Positions 1-12,146 are shown, numbered from the stretch's first letter. The stretch: DNA of 64,000 nt from Dugong dugon (GCA_030035585.1 CM057465.1:29964001-30028000); one strand, 5' to 3'. Notes: a model not told the origin generated them from the sequence alone. A program made the numbers and translations.

Positions 1-1802
1 TATTTAACATTGTGCTGGAAGTTCTAGCTAGAGCAATAAAGTAAGAAAAAGAAATAAAGGACATCCAAATTGGTAATGAAGAAGTTAAACTGTCCCTGTT
101 TGCAGATGATATGATACTATACATAGAAAACCCTAAAGACTACACGAGAAATCTACTGGAACTAATAGAAAGATTCAGCAGAGTAGCAGGATACAAGATG
201 AACATTCAAAAATCAGTTGGATTCTTATGCACCAATAAATAGAATGATGAAAAGGAAATCAGGAAAACAATACCATTTATAATAGCCACTAAAAGAATAA
301 AATACTTAGGAATAAATCTGACCAGGGATGTAAAAGACCTATACAAAGAAAACTACAAAACACTACTGCAAGAAACCCAAAGGGATCTACTTAAATGTAG
401 AAACATACCATGCTCATGGATAGGTAGACTCAACATTGTGAAAATGACAATTCTACCCAAAGAAATTTACAAATGCACAGCAATCCTGATCCAAATACCA
501 ACAATATTCTTCAAAGAGATGGAAAAACTAATCATTAACTTTATATGGAAAGGGAGGAAGCCCCGAATAAGTAAAGCACTATTGAAGAAGAAGAATAAAG
601 TTGGAGGACTCACACTACCTGACCTCAGAACCTACTATATAGCTATGGTAGTCAGAACAGGCTGGTACTGGTACAACCAGAGATACTTTGACCAATGGAA
701 CAGAATTGAGAACCCAGATAGAAATCCATCCACCTACGGTCACCTGATCTTCAACAAGGGCCCAAAGTCCATCAAATGGGGAGAAGACAGTCTTTTTAAC
801 AAATGGTGCTGGCAAAACTGGATATCCTTCTGCAAAAAAATGAAACAGGACCCATACCTAATGCCATATACAAAAACTAATTCAAAATGGATCACAGACC
901 TGAATATAAAGCCTGAAACTATAAAGTACATAGAAGAAAAAATAGGACCAACACTTCAGGCCTTAATACATGGCATTAACAGGATACAAACCATAACCAT
1001 CAATGCACAAAACCCAATAGATAAGGTAGATAACTGGGATCTTCTAAAAATCAAACACCTATGCTCTTCAAAAGAGTTCACCAACAGACCAAAAAGAGAA
1101 CCTACAGACTAGGAAATAATTTTTGGACAGTACAAGTCAGACAAAGGTCTAATCTCCATAATCTACTAGAAAATCCAACACCTCTACAACAGAAAGACAA
1201 ATAATACTATTAAAAAATAGGCAAAGGAAAGGAGCAGACACTTCCCTAAAGAAGACATTCAAGTTGCCAACAGACACATGAGGAAATGCTCGAGATCACT
1301 AGCCATTAGAGAAATGCAAATTAAAACCATAATGAGATACCATCTCACCCAGGCATTACTGGCAAGAATCAAAAACACTGGAAATGACAAATGTTGGAGG
1401 GGTCACGGGGAGATGGGAACTCTTATGCACTGCTGGTGGGAATGCAAAATGATACAACCATTGTGGAAAGCTAGAAATAGAAATACCATACGATCTAGCA
1501 ATCCCACTCCTAGGAATATATCCTAGGGAAATAAGAGTCGTCATTCAGATAGACATATGCACACTTATGTTCATGGCAGCATTGTTCACAATAGCAAAAA
1601 ATGGAAACAACTTAGATGCCCATCAACAGATGAATGGATAAATGGACTATGGTACATACACATAATTGAGTACTATGCAGTGAGAAAGAACAGTTATGAA
1701 TCTGTGAAGCATCTCATAACATGGATGAAACTGGAGGACATTACGCTGAGTAAAATAAGTCAATCACAAAAGGACAAATATTGTATGAGACCTCTAGTGT
1801 AA
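1..1802 (+). pseudogene. L1 ORF2 remnant (reverse transcriptase end and C-terminal domain)
   Basis: ORF2 of L1 encodes an endonuclease and reverse transcriptase used in target-primed reverse transcription. Only the part from the RT active site onward is here: the catalytic FADD motif is at 99-110. A 224-codon open stretch at 438-1112 covers the region after the RT core (ILPKEIYKCTAILIQIPTIF, then FIWKGRKPRISK). The C-terminal Cys-rich segment near 1390-1450 reads [18 protein letters not shown]; copy D has a Cys where this copy has His, so the knuckle is damaged. Stops at about 240, 1110, 1524 and elsewhere, plus frame changes, break the frame. The C-terminus ends with KDKYCMRPL before the stop at 1800-1802, as in copy D. 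It cannot make a functional protein. Confidence 0.92.
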
Positions 1803-2617
1803 AAACGCATGAAAAAGTTTACACAGAAAAAGTAACAACCTTTGTCGGTTACCAGGGATGGGAGGGGTGGGGGGAAAAACTAAATAGGCAATATATAAGT
1901 GGTATCTTTGGTGAAGGGTGAGACAGTACACAATACTGGGGAAAGCTGCATAACTTGTATAAGGAAAGGTCATGGAAGCTCCATAGACACATCCAAACTC
2001 CCTGAGGGACTGAATTGCTGGGTGGAGGGCTGTTGGGACCATGGTTTTGGGGAACATCTAGCTCAATTGGCATAACACAGTTTATAAAGACAATGTTCTA
2101 CATTCTAGCTTGGTGAATAGCTTCTAGGGTCTTAAAAGTCTGTGAGCAGCCTTCTAAGATACTCCACTGGGCTCATCCCTTCGGGAGCAAGGTAGAATGA
2201 AGAGAACAAGATACAAGGAAAAGATTAGTTCAAGGCCTCCACCAGACTGAATCCAGTACAGCTAGATGGTGCCCGGCTACCACCACTCACTGCTCTGACT
2301 GGGATCACAACAGATGGTTCTGGACAGAACTGGAGAAGGATTTAGAACAAAATTCTAACACCCAAAAAAGAAGCCCAGATTTACTGACCTAAAGGACACT
2401 GGAGAAACCCCGAGAGTATGGCCCCCACCCACCCTTTTAGCTCAGTGAAGAAGTCACTTCCAAGGTTGACCATTCAACCGGGGATTGGACAGCTCCATAA
2501 AATAAAACAGGACTAATGAGGCACAGCAGCCCAGGGACAAGGGCCAGAAGGCAGAAGGGGACAGGAAAGCTGGTGATAGGGAACCCAAGGTTGAGTAAGG
2601 ACAGTGTTGATGTGTAG

Positions 2618-2945
2618 TGAGGTTGTTAACCATTGTCATAGGGCAACACGTGTACTAACTGTTTAATGAGAAACTATTTTGTTCTGTAAACCTTCATCTA
2701 AAGTAAGAATAGCAGCACAATTGGAAGAGGGTAGTCGATGTCACTGAACTGTGTATGTAGAAATTTTTGAAATGGTATATCTTTGACTATGTATATTTTC
2801 ACCAAAAAGAAAAGGTCAAGAAGGGAGAGGGTTGACATGTTTGGGATTGTTAACCAATGTCATAAAACAATATGTGCACTACTGTTTAATAAGAAATTGT
2901 TTGTTCTGTAAACCGTCACCTGAAGTACAATTAAAAAAAAAAAAA
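2618..2945 (+). repeat. Duplicated L1 3' terminus (two units about 224 bp apart)
   Basis: The segment starting ttgttaaccattgtcata at 2623 recurs in diverged form at 2847 (ttgttaaccaatgtcataaa). Both units continue through 'ctgtttaat.agaaa' and 'tgttctgtaaacc' toward the L1 end. The same arrangement is present in copy C (minus strand, units at 34322 and 34545) but not in copies D or F. Confidence 0.8.
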
Positions 2946-3005
2946 TCAGCCCTTGAAAACTCTGTGTTACACAGTTCTACTCTGACACAGGAGTTGCCAT
3001 GCGTT
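2946..3005 (+). repeat. Afrotheria SINE fragment (type 2 3' part)
   Basis: The stretch 'cagcccttgaaaactctgtg..cacagttctactctgacaca..gttgccatg' matches the 3' half of the longer SINE type seen complete at 36610-36825. Head and tail are missing. It directly follows the L1 A poly(A). Confidence 0.55.
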
Positions 3006-3344
3006 TAAGGAAATAATTAAATCTGTATCCTGTGGAACCAGAAAGGGAGAAACTTTTGACGAGTTTATGCCCTAACAGTTTGCCTGATAAAGTATCATGA
3101 GTTGGAAGTAGTGTGGATTAAAAATGTATTTGAGAGATAAGGACAGAATGGGTTCTGGAATACTTAGCAGATGAGGTTGATGATCGGTTATTGAATATAA
3201 GGAATATTGAAAAGTCAATGCTGTCCTTCAGGTTTATGCTTTGGATGATTGGATGTATAATGATAGCAACCACCAAAGCAGGGAATGGAGAACAAAGCTC
3301 AGGTTTGTAGGCATGAATGATAATAATAGTAATTCTTGCCTACT
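3006..3344. other. Unassigned AT-rich sequence
   Basis: No repeat family, RNA gene or convincing coding frame was recognised. The 81-codon frame beginning at 3241 runs into the RTE piece in antisense and is not gene-like. Confidence 0.5.
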
Positions 3345-3878
3345 GCTTCCATGGATGTTGATTGTGGATCCAAGTAAAATGAAATCCTTGATAACTTCAA
3401 TCTTTTCTCAGTTTATCATGATGTTGCTTATTGGTCCAGTTGTGAGGATTTTTGTTTTCTTTATGTTGAGGTGTGATCCATACTGAGGGCTGTAATCTTT
3501 GATCTTCATCAGTAAGTGCTTCAAGTCCTCTTCACTTTTAGCCAGCAAGTTGTGTCATTTGCATAACACAGGTTGTTAATGTGTCTTCCTCCAGTCTGGA
3601 TGTTGATTCTTCTCCATGTAGTCCAGCTTCTTGGATTTGCTCAGCATACAGATTGAATAAGTATGGTGAAAAGATACAACCCTGATGCTTACCTTTCCTG
3701 ACTTTTAACCATGCAGTATCCCCTTGTTTTGTTTGAACGACTGCCTCTTGATCTATGTACAGGTTCCTCATGAGCACAATTAAGTGCTCTGGGATTCCTG
3801 TTCTTGGTAATGTTATCTATCATTTGTTATGATCCACACAGTCAAATACCTTTGCATAGTCAATAAAACACAGGTAAA
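3345..3878 (-). mobile_element. RTE (BovB-like) LINE fragment, RT region
   Basis: Read on the minus strand, this matches the middle of the long RTE copy at 31440-31995. It has MLMRNLYIDQEAVV, then SPYLFNLYAEQIQEAGLHGE, and a decayed active-site segment near 3550-3580 (CVMQMTQLAG in the open frame, where the long copy has the YADDTT motif). One frame of 79 codons (3777-3538) survives. Both ends are truncated and no tail is present, so it is an old internal fragment. Confidence 0.85.
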
Positions 3879-4311
3879 GATCAAAAAGAAAAAAAAAAGC
3901 AAAACACTGGAGGGGCTTGATGTTCAGGGTGGAGGTTTTTCTTTATTTTTATTTTCATGAGAAAGAGTCAGAAAATAGTAACCTGGGGTCCCAGTGGCTT
4001 GATGCTCATGGAGCTTTGCAGGATAATATTTTGAGTTATATAGCAAGCCAAAAAGTTTAGGGTCTTCAAGGTTCAAGCAAGTAACATGGAGTAAACAGAG
4101 AGTCAAGCTAGCCAACCTCATGTGAAAAAGATTAAAGGCCACCAAAGTAAAGTAAATAAGCTATAGATCACAGCATGGAGGATGCCCCCATGTGACCTAT
4201 TGCCACAAAGAATGCTTGCCTAGGTTTTTCGTTAGCAACTTCAGAAAATTTTCCAGTGCCTCTGTTCTTTTAAGGGGACATAATTAACAACTATCAAAAG
4301 TTCACTGTGTA
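3879..4311. other. Unassigned sequence
   Basis: No recognisable repeat or gene. A 73-codon minus frame at 4145-3924 has no family resemblance that I can see. Confidence 0.45.
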
Positions 4312-4511
4312 CCCGAAAAAACCTATTACCATCAAGCCAATTCTGACTCATAGCGACCCTGTAGGACAGAGTAGAACTGCCCCATATGGTTTCCAAGTCT
4401 GTAACCTTAAAGAAAGAATGCCACATCTTTCTCCCACAGAGAGGCTGGTGGGTTTGGACCACCAACCTTTCAGTCAGCATCCAAGCGCTTAAGTACTGCA
4501 CCCCCAGGGCT
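4312..4511 (-). repeat. Afrotheria SINE (type 3, ~200 bp), minus strand
   Basis: Reverse-complemented, it shows the head 'ggagccctgggg', the tRNA-like box region, the type 3 insert 'tctttctcccacagagagg' and the 3' body 'cagttctactctgtcctaca'. It is nearly full length but has several substitutions. Confidence 0.9.
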
Positions 4512-5089
4512 CCTTCTCTATGTATCAGGAAGGATATATTAAGGGCTTTCTATTATTATTACTCTTATTTTTCTTTATTAGACTGCAAAAGCCCAGAATT
4601 GGATTAATTGTAAGCTAATGGAAAACTACTAACATGAGTCTACACATGACCTCCTTTATTTTATTTTGATTCATTTTATAGCATAATAATTTCTAGCCCC
4701 CATGATTCTGTAGTTTTTCTACTCTACCTCTGATGGGGTGGGTAAATTTAATTCTGAGGTAAAGGGTTAGCCAGCTCTTTATTTACAAATTTGTAAAGCT
4801 ATATTTTTAAAAATAGCATTCCCCAATGACAAAGCTGAAATTTTTATTTCCATCTGTCTGATTTTTGCATCTATCTCTTAATTATTTCTTGGCTTATGAA
4901 GGGAAGAAGGGTTTTATACAGGGACCTCTCAAACCCCACATATAACAAATTGTTTTTGATTGCTCCTTGGGTTTTCAGTTCTTGTTTTTTAATTAGGTTG
5001 GCCATATTACTATTATTATATAGCCACCCTAATTAAAATTATCAATAACATAATTATCAATAATTAACCATCCTTTAAAGTAACTATAG
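4512..5089. other. Unassigned AT-rich sequence with a small inverted pair
   Basis: AT-rich with no gene or known family recognised. A short imperfect inverted repeat (aattaggttggc / gccaccctaatt) lies at about 4990-5034. Confidence 0.45.
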
Positions 5090-5520
5090 AATATTGTAAC
5101 AATTAACTCTACTGCATAAAACTGCTCCAAAATGTAGTTGCTTAAAAAAATTATAATTTATTAGCTCATCTTCTGTGGGTTGGCTGGACCATTCTTCAGC
5201 AGTTATTCTGGCCTGGTAAAATTAGGCTGGATGATCTAAGGTGGCCTTACTTATATGTCTAGCTGATGGGGGTGGGCCTCTGGGTTTGCTCAGCTCTGCT
5301 CAATGTGGTCTCATGTTCTCCATTATGCTATGCCAGTTGTTTTCACACAGTAGCCCCAGGTTTCCAAAGAGGAGCATGAGTGAACAATCCTCAGTGCTCA
5401 AGCATATTCTAAAGCTGCTTCTGTTAGGTCTTCCAGGTCTTCTTGGCCAAAACAAGTCACAAAGCATAACCCAGAGTTCACATGGGAGGAGCTACTTAAG
5501 GGAGTGAAGATGGGAGATGT
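5090..5520. repeat. Old interspersed repeat, family uncertain
   Basis: The run 'tgcataaaactgctccaaaa tgtagttgcttaaa' followed by 'tctgtgggttggctgga' has the layout of a common old mammalian dispersed repeat that includes 'acttagtggcttaaaac'. I cannot name the family with confidence. The 88-codon frame at 5241-5507 is probably fortuitous. Confidence 0.35.
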
Positions 5521-5547
5521 GACTAAATCAGGGGTCATTAGAAGCAA

Positions 5548-5765
5548 CAACCATCAGTAGTTACCATTGAGAGGATTCAGACTCATGGTGACCCTATGTG
5601 TGTCAGAGTAGAATTGTGCTCCATAGGGTTTTCAATGGTTAATTTTTTGGAAATAGACAACCAGGACTTTCTATCAAGGCACATCTGGGTGGACTGAACC
5701 TTCAAACTTCTAACCTTATGGTTAGCAGCAGAGCATGTTAACTGTTAGTGCCACCTAGGGACTCC
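5548..5765 (-). repeat. Afrotheria SINE (type 2, ~215 bp), minus strand
   Basis: Reverse-complemented head 'gggagtccctaggtggcact', then 'gctgctaaccataaggtta', and body 'aaccctatggagcacaattc'. It is diverged. Confidence 0.85.
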
Positions 5766-5784
5766 CACAGTCATCATCAAAAAT

Positions 5785-5930
5785 AAAACAAAATCACCAA
5801 CCCCATTGCCATCGAGTCAATTCCTACTCATAGTGACCCCACAGGATGGAGTAGAACTTCCCCATAGGGTTTCCAAGGATTCAAACTGCAGAGCTTTTGG
5901 TTAGCAACCGAGCTCTTAACCATATGCCAC
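5785..5930 (-). repeat. Afrotheria SINE (type 1), minus strand
   Basis: Tail-to-head on plus: 'ccattgccatcgagtcaatt', 'gatggagtagaacttcccca', 'agcttttggttagcaaccga'. It lies about 20 bp from the previous SINE in the same orientation. Confidence 0.85.
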
Positions 5931-7545
5931 AATCATCACTGCTATCCTTAAATGGTGTTTTGGAAGTTTACCTGGCATATTTTAAGATTCAATCCCCACC
6001 CAAACTATTAACTTCTACACTTGAATAAAAGCATGCATTCTTTCATTTGATTAGAAATAAAACTAAATTTTTTATGTTTGTAGTACGGTTATAAATCTTA
6101 GTCAACAAACATGTTAAAAAATTTTCATGTTTTTGTTTCAATAAATCGGACTGATTTTATTTCAGAAACTTCAAGCTAACAGACTGGTAGAAAATTGAAA
6201 ACTTTGATACTTGGACATCTTCTTCTATAAGGATATGCCAAGTTTTTGAGATTTTAGCCAGTGAGAATACATTGGGGGAGTTCTCTAGTTACTAGCTCAG
6301 CCTGGTTCCCACTGAGATAGATAAAAAATTTCTCCTATCATAATTCCCTTAGATCTACTGGTTCTGCTGTTTTATTCAAGCTTGGGGCATAGGAATTTTT
6401 AATAAGTTTGGTAACCTTGTATATTCATGCTTTTTCAATTGCACCATTTGGTTGTTTCCTCTTTGAGGTTTTGCCACCTCCCAAATGCTATTTCTCCTGG
6501 AATCAGAACTTTCTCTTCCCTCCAGCCTAAGTGGAAATCTGTTTCTGGTATAGAGAAAATCTTCCTATTCAAACTCTATTCTTTTCAGTAGGCTTAGAAT
6601 TTGTGGCAGGAATGGGAGTGAACCTTGAAGGATGCTTTTAATTGATTATGCTACATACTTCCACTAAGAATTGGAGCTTCCTACTTGCTTGAAAGAGGAC
6701 TGATAGAAGGCAAGAGGGAAAACACTGACGCCTACCTTAAAAAATTTTTATCAGTTATACATTCATTTCAAAATGGCTTCGAGTTATTATAAATGAAAAT
6801 TTTCAGCACTATTTTCAATAATATCAGGGTAATTGAAATACATGAGATTCTTCCTATGTTTTAACTTTGAAAGATGAAACATTTCAATGCATAAGTTCTT
6901 GTTTATTTGGTATCCTCTCAAAGTCTCATTAATTTATTAACACAGTACTCACTGTTTTGATGGTATATTCTTTGATGTATGGTTTCCTAAATATCATAAT
7001 TGGTATAAAAAAGAGCTGTTTGGATTTCTGAGTTGAACTGCTGAGAAAAAATAGTATGGTATGGAAAATAAGTAAATAAAAGAAGACAAGGGTAAAGTGT
7101 TCTTTATATACTGAAAAGAAAGGTTTTCAAAAAATTAATAGAAAACCCAAGGAAAAGTAAGACTTCAGTGTAAAAAAAGTGATGGTAAAATAGAAAAAGA
7201 GATTGATTGGTGCCAGTTTTCTAGCAGTAAGCCTGAGGGAAATAGCTTACTTCTCTAGGCACCAGGAAATCCAGCAATCAGTCAAGTAGTCACTGAACAA
7301 GACATCCACTTCCCAGATAGCAGAGGGTGAGGGCAAAATAATTGTTATTTTTGGCATTTATGTTTTTCAGGGTACAAGTAACTCTGGGCAGTTGAGTTAA
7401 ATTACTGTGCTTACATTAATGCTCTGCATACTTTTTCTATTTTAACCTGCAAGTAGTGTATCCTGGGAGTGTAAAGTCATTGAATGTTTTTGTCTGTTTT
7501 AAATCGATACATATCTGACTTAGTTTTACATCTCTTATTGTTGGA
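5931..7545. other. Unassigned AT-rich sequence
   Basis: About 1.6 kb without a recognisable repeat, RNA or coding frame of note. It may be single-copy intergenic or intronic DNA. Confidence 0.45.
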
Positions 7546-7703
7546 AACCCTGGTGACATAGTGGTTAAATGCTATGGCTGCTAACCAAAAGGTTGGCAGT
7601 TCAAATCCATCAGACACTCCTTGGAAACTCTATGGGGCAGTTCTATTCTGTCCTATAGGGTCGCTATGAGTCAAAATCGACTCGATGGCAACGGGTTTGT
7701 TTT
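7546..7703 (+). repeat. Afrotheria SINE (type 1), full length
   Basis: Head 'accctggtgacatagtggtt', box 'gctgctaaccaaaaggttgg', body 'ggcagttctattctgtccta', and tail 'gactcgatggcaacgggttt'. Confidence 0.93.
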
Positions 7704-8269
7704 CTTTACTAATTGTTCTTCTATATTAGGCAAAAATAATGAGTATACTGGCTAACTAGTACACATGCACATTTGTTAAAAGTGTATGCTTTTTCATTCC
7801 TTCCTCTGCATTTGAGTAAACATATTTTTAATAGTTTAGGAATATTAGTTCAACCCTAAATTAAGTAGGTAGATGTTTGGGTTAAACTGCTAAAATAGTA
7901 GATGAGAGAATTTCACTATCAGGGTCAATTTTTTTGATTTGTGTTTTGACATAATTTGCGCTGTACTTGTGGAGATTTATAAGGATTTCATACATTCTTC
8001 TGGTAAAGAAATAATGTATATTATATTTTTTCACTTTTTTGCCTTCTGTACAGTAGTTCACATCTCTTAGTTTGGTATAATAAGATTGGTACTTTTAATT
8101 AAATTTTAGTAGTTGAGATTTCAATATTCATATTAATGTAATTTTAATATAAATTATTACTTTATTTCTTTCTGGATCTTAGAACAGTTAAATTCAATCT
8201 ACCATCTCCTGACATATATAGTATTGTTGTTGTTAATTTTAACTATTTATATATATTTTAAAGCTCATT
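7704..8269. other. Unassigned AT-rich sequence
   Basis: No feature recognised. Confidence 0.4.
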
Positions 8270-9690
8270 AGGTATTATCATTGCTACAAATAGTGAGATT
8301 TGCCCATGTACTTACTCTTTTATGTGTATCACTACTTTTTTCATTCAGAAGCTTTTATGTAGAATCATTTTTCTTCTGCTTTACAAAACACCATTTAGTA
8401 TTTCTTTTCATTTGGTGAATGCTATATATTTTTGTCTATAAATGTCTTCTTTTTGCCTTTGTTTCTGAAAGCTGTTTCACTGGGCATAGAATTTTAAGAT
8501 GGCAGTTCTTATCTTTCAACTGTTTGAAGATATTAATCTATTGTCTTTTGGCTTCTATCATTTTTGATAAGTAGTCAGTTATGCATCAAAGTATAACTCC
8601 TTTGAAAGTAATCTATTATTTTCTCTCTATGCTTCTGAGATTTTATCTTGGTCATTGATTTTTATCAGTATTACCATAATATGCCTATGTGTAAATTTCT
8701 TTCTTTCTTTCTAAGTTTTATTTGGCTTTTTAGAACTCCTTACAACGTGCCTTGATAACTTTTGTCAGTTTTAGAAAATGTCCCATCACTTTCTCTTCAA
8801 ATATTGCTTCTGCAGCATTCACTTGCTCCTTTTCCTCTGGATACCTATTACTCATGTGTTAGGCATTCTCTCTCCATATCCTGTCTTTTATACTCTCTTC
8901 CATTTCTGTCATCTCTTCTTTCATTATCTCTCCAGGCTTTTTTTCTAGATAGGGTCTTCTGACCTATTTTACAGTGACCCATTTTCTTTTCAGCTGTAGC
9001 TAATCTGCTATTTAACCAATCAAGTGTGTTCTTAATTTCAGTTATCTGTTGTAAAACTATAATTTTGGTGCTTTAAAAAAAAATTCTAATTATAAAAAGT
9101 CTTAATCTCATGTTTTATTTTCTTGAATGTAAGAATGGTTTATTTTAAGGTCTGTGCTGATTACTCCATTATTTGTATCCTGTGAGTCTGTTTACAATGC
9201 ATATTGTTTCTCTCGATTTTCTATCAAATTTTCTTTTCTCATCATGTGCCCACTTAATCTTTTATTAAGTGTCAGATATTATATGAGATAATTTGTGAAA
9301 TTATTTGAGGCTGAAGATAATATTATCTTCTGTCAGAGATGATTCATGTTTGCTTCCACAAGAGTCTGTGGCTACCAACAGTCTCAGATCACTTTAATCA
9401 AATTTCAGAACATTTGATGTTTTGAAGCTGAGTCCCATTCTATGTAAAGGCCAGTCTATTTCAGGTTTGTTCTTACTCATAAAGTGTATCCTTTGTTGAT
9501 TCTAACCCAAAATCTTGGATTTCTTTTACCTGTACCTAACCACTTGCCTTGTGGGGTCTGATCTCATATTTTGTTACTGTATCCCTCAAGTAAGGCAAAA
9601 TCTCTACTGAATTTCTCAGCTGCCTCTTGGAAATGGTAGATATCTCTAGAGGAAAACTGGCAATAAATACTAGGCTGTCATTTCTGAAAT
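8270..9690 (-). mobile_element. Very old L1/HAL1-type LINE remnant, ORF1 side
   Basis: On the plus strand there is an antisense L1 signature in the right order: 'gaatgtcttctttttgcc'-like text near 8440-8460, 'gggcatagaattttaaga' near 8484, 'aagatattaatctattgtct' near 8526, and 'tctctatgcttctgagattt' near 8625. It is far more diverged than copies A-F and has no usable frame. The HAL1/L1M assignment is from memory of such consensus text. Confidence 0.6.
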
Positions 9691-9989
9691 AAAAATTTCA
9701 AGCTATTTTTAAAAATATTTTGCCCAGGTTTTGTAATTGATTTCAGTTGTTAGACTCCTCTGAGTTCCTAAGTCTAACGATTTGAGTGTGAGAGAAAATA
9801 TTGTTTTTTTTAAGAAATGCAACTAAAATTCCATAGATGTATGAATTAAGACCTACAGTGTTTTATTCTTCTTCTTTTTATTTCCCCCCTTAATTATAGC
9901 TTTTTCCTAGAAGACTGTGAAGGTCATTTCTAGATTTTTATCAGCTTGATCCATTTTCTATCTAATCTACTGCTATTGCAACCAATTGA

Positions 9990-10450
9990 CACTTCTCATA
10001 TGTATTGTAGACCATTTTTAATATCTATTCATTCTTCCTAAAAAAACAAAAAGAAAAACAAACCCATTGCTGTTGAGTCCATTCTGACTAATAGCAACCC
10101 TATAGGACAGAGTAGAACTGCCCCATAGGGTTTCCAAGAAGCAGCTGGTAGATTCAAACTGCTGACCTTTTGGTTAGCAGCCTAGCTCTTAAGCACTGCA
10201 CCACCAAGGCTCCATTCTTCCTAAGGAATTATGATTTTCTTTTTGTGGAGCCCTCTCTCTTCCATTGATTATAATATTGCTAGGATATTGTGTTGGTTAC
10301 TCTCAATTTCTTTACTCTCCCTCATATAATTGTCCTTCCTATGTTTGGGAAATTTCTTTTGGATATATACCAAGGAGTGGATTTACTGGATAACATGACA
10401 GTTCTAAATTTAACTTTTTGAGGAACTACCAACTGTTTTCACATTTTTAA
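9990..10450 (-). mobile_element. Old L1 remnant (ORF2 C-terminal side), split by a SINE
   Basis: The segment around 10365-10445, 'gatatataccaaggagtgga' followed by 'ttgaggaactaccaactgtt', is the antisense of a typical old L1 ORF2 C-terminal region. The left arm before the SINE is short and its assignment is weak. Confidence 0.55.
10042..10212 (-). repeat. Afrotheria SINE (type 1) with 12-bp target duplication, minus strand
   Basis: The target duplication cattcttcctaa is perfect, at 10030-10041 and 10213-10224. Between the copies, the minus-strand SINE reads from 'ggagccttggtggtgcagtg' to the tail 'gttgctattagtcagaatgg' and an A-rich end. Confidence 0.93.
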
Positions 10451-11519
10451 GTACAGAGTCCAGATAAATTACCATGTGCTGAAATAATCCTGAAGGATGT
10501 CTGTTATTAATAAAATAATGGATATTGATAATCAGCAATCTCTGCTACATCTAGGACACACAATGGCATTCAAAATATTTTTATTTCTGACTCTGAGCAT
10601 GAAAAATTTTACTACCAAGGATGTTTGTAAGTAGAGAAAACTCAAACTCAATGCATTCAGGTAAAAAATACAAAGAACTCCAGTGCTAGGTTGCTACTTT
10701 GGTTAACAAATAAAATAGGCAGTCAGCATTTTACAAAAATTGTCTGTTGAAAGTAAATTTCTATATTTATGAATTGGTTTGTGAAAATTCAGTACATAAG
10801 ACAACTTGGTGTATTTGCAGATACAAATATCAAGCTGTATTAAGGGTCTTATAAACAGGAGTATTATATCCCAGTACAATGGACATGTGGAAAGATGTCA
10901 TCTAACAAAAAGAATTAAAATAATTGGAAAAGTCAAGAAAATTAGTCACTAACACTATTTTTTTTTAGTCACATTAGGTAATGGTTATCACCAAATCACT
11001 TATGAGCTGAACTGGAGGTGCGTACCAAAATTTCTGTGGATAATTCTCTTCAATGTTCTTACTTAATATTTGTTATCTTTTGGCCATCTTCATAAAGTGT
11101 AGGATTTTAATGATGTCATCCAAATATTTCAGTAGAATAAATCTTTTACTGATTGTCATCAAAATTATGTTATTCTAGGTGGACAAAAATAGGCAAGCTT
11201 TTGTACAGAATTCTATCCTTACAGGTTGATTTTCTCAAAAATGTACATTGCATCATCGTGTTTGTATCCAACCAATTATTTGGTGATTAATAACAAAACA
11301 TACAGTCGAATTTAATAAGAGCTTATTGAAAACATTATTATTATGGGCACTGTCAGAAATTAGTATTAGATTATTTGAATATTTAATATATGAAAATACA
11401 CATGGCATTTTAATTTATCACCTGTAAATTAAAAAGGAATACATTTGTATGAAGTGTAATTTTTTCAGTGGATAATAATATGGAGGAATAAAACTTTTCA
11501 AATAGCATCCATATCCTCA
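10451..11519. other. Unassigned AT-rich sequence
   Basis: No repeat family or gene recognised. There are no frames of interest. Confidence 0.45.
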
Positions 11520-12141
11520 CGGTGGGTGGGGACTTGTGTCACTAAACAAAGGGAGGTATGGCATGTATGGCACGTGCCCTAGGTGCCACTTGAAGGGGGC
11601 ACAGTTGAAGAGTTTCTATTTCATTCACCAAGTTAAAACTAACACTTTTGTATTTGAGAACCTCCATGGTCAAGGCAGACTGTGTGATTTTGCTTTGCTG
11701 AGTGTAGAAAGAGAATAAACGGAAAAATAAATAATTTTGAGCACATTATAGACCAATTTTCATCAGTGAAAGCAAGGAAGGTGCAGTTGTAATTTTCATG
11801 TAGTACCATAATGTGTTAAGTAAATGATTACCGAGCTTGACTTATATTTTTGAGCTGAGAGTGCCTGATAAGGCATGGAATGACTTTACAAGTCACCACA
11901 AATATGAGAGGTGCCTGACTGAGGCGGCCAGACAAGAGAGGTAAAACATTTTGGCTGACACATCACTGCTATCAACGTCTATTCATCTTGAAATTGGCAG
12001 GGGGACACAACTTAGAGATTGCCCCTGGGTGCTCATTACCCCCACTATGCCTCTGCAGGGGCAGAATCTCAATGCTTGCCATAGGCTCTGTGTTTTCGTA
12101 GATATGCCTCTATCAGGAGAAGTAGATTCTCTGAGTCATCA
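11520..12141. other. Unassigned, less AT-rich block
   Basis: Base composition rises in GC relative to its surroundings (for example 'gcacgtgccctaggtgccac' near 11570 and 'gattgcccctgggtgctcat' near 12015). Two short plus frames (11536-11718 and 11951-12211) show no recognisable domain, and the second runs into the LTR. It may be an old repeat or a decayed pseudogene. I cannot decide. Confidence 0.35.
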
Positions 12142-12146
12142 GGGTC

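Larger units (their letters stand above)
1..2945 (+). mobile_element. L1 LINE copy A, 3' portion (ORF2 end plus 3' UTR)
   Basis: This is the 3' half of an L1 retrotransposon whose 5' part lies outside the window. Bases 1-1802 carry decayed ORF2 from just before the RT catalytic motif to the C-terminus, 1803-2932 is the 3' UTR, and a short poly(A) lies at 2933-2945. The same 3' UTR, reverse-complemented, is found in copies C, D and F (for example around 34560-35500 and 38340-39170), so it is a repeated L1 family here. The last ~320 bases contain a second copy of the terminal segment about 224 bp downstream of the first (see findings). No target duplication can be tested because the 5' end is missing. 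Confidence 0.93.

Noticed and set aside
7546-7703. tRNA-like A and B boxes that could suggest a tRNA gene
   Set aside because: The boxes belong to the tRNA-derived SINE head. There is no acceptor stem or clover-leaf, and the same text recurs in many copies.
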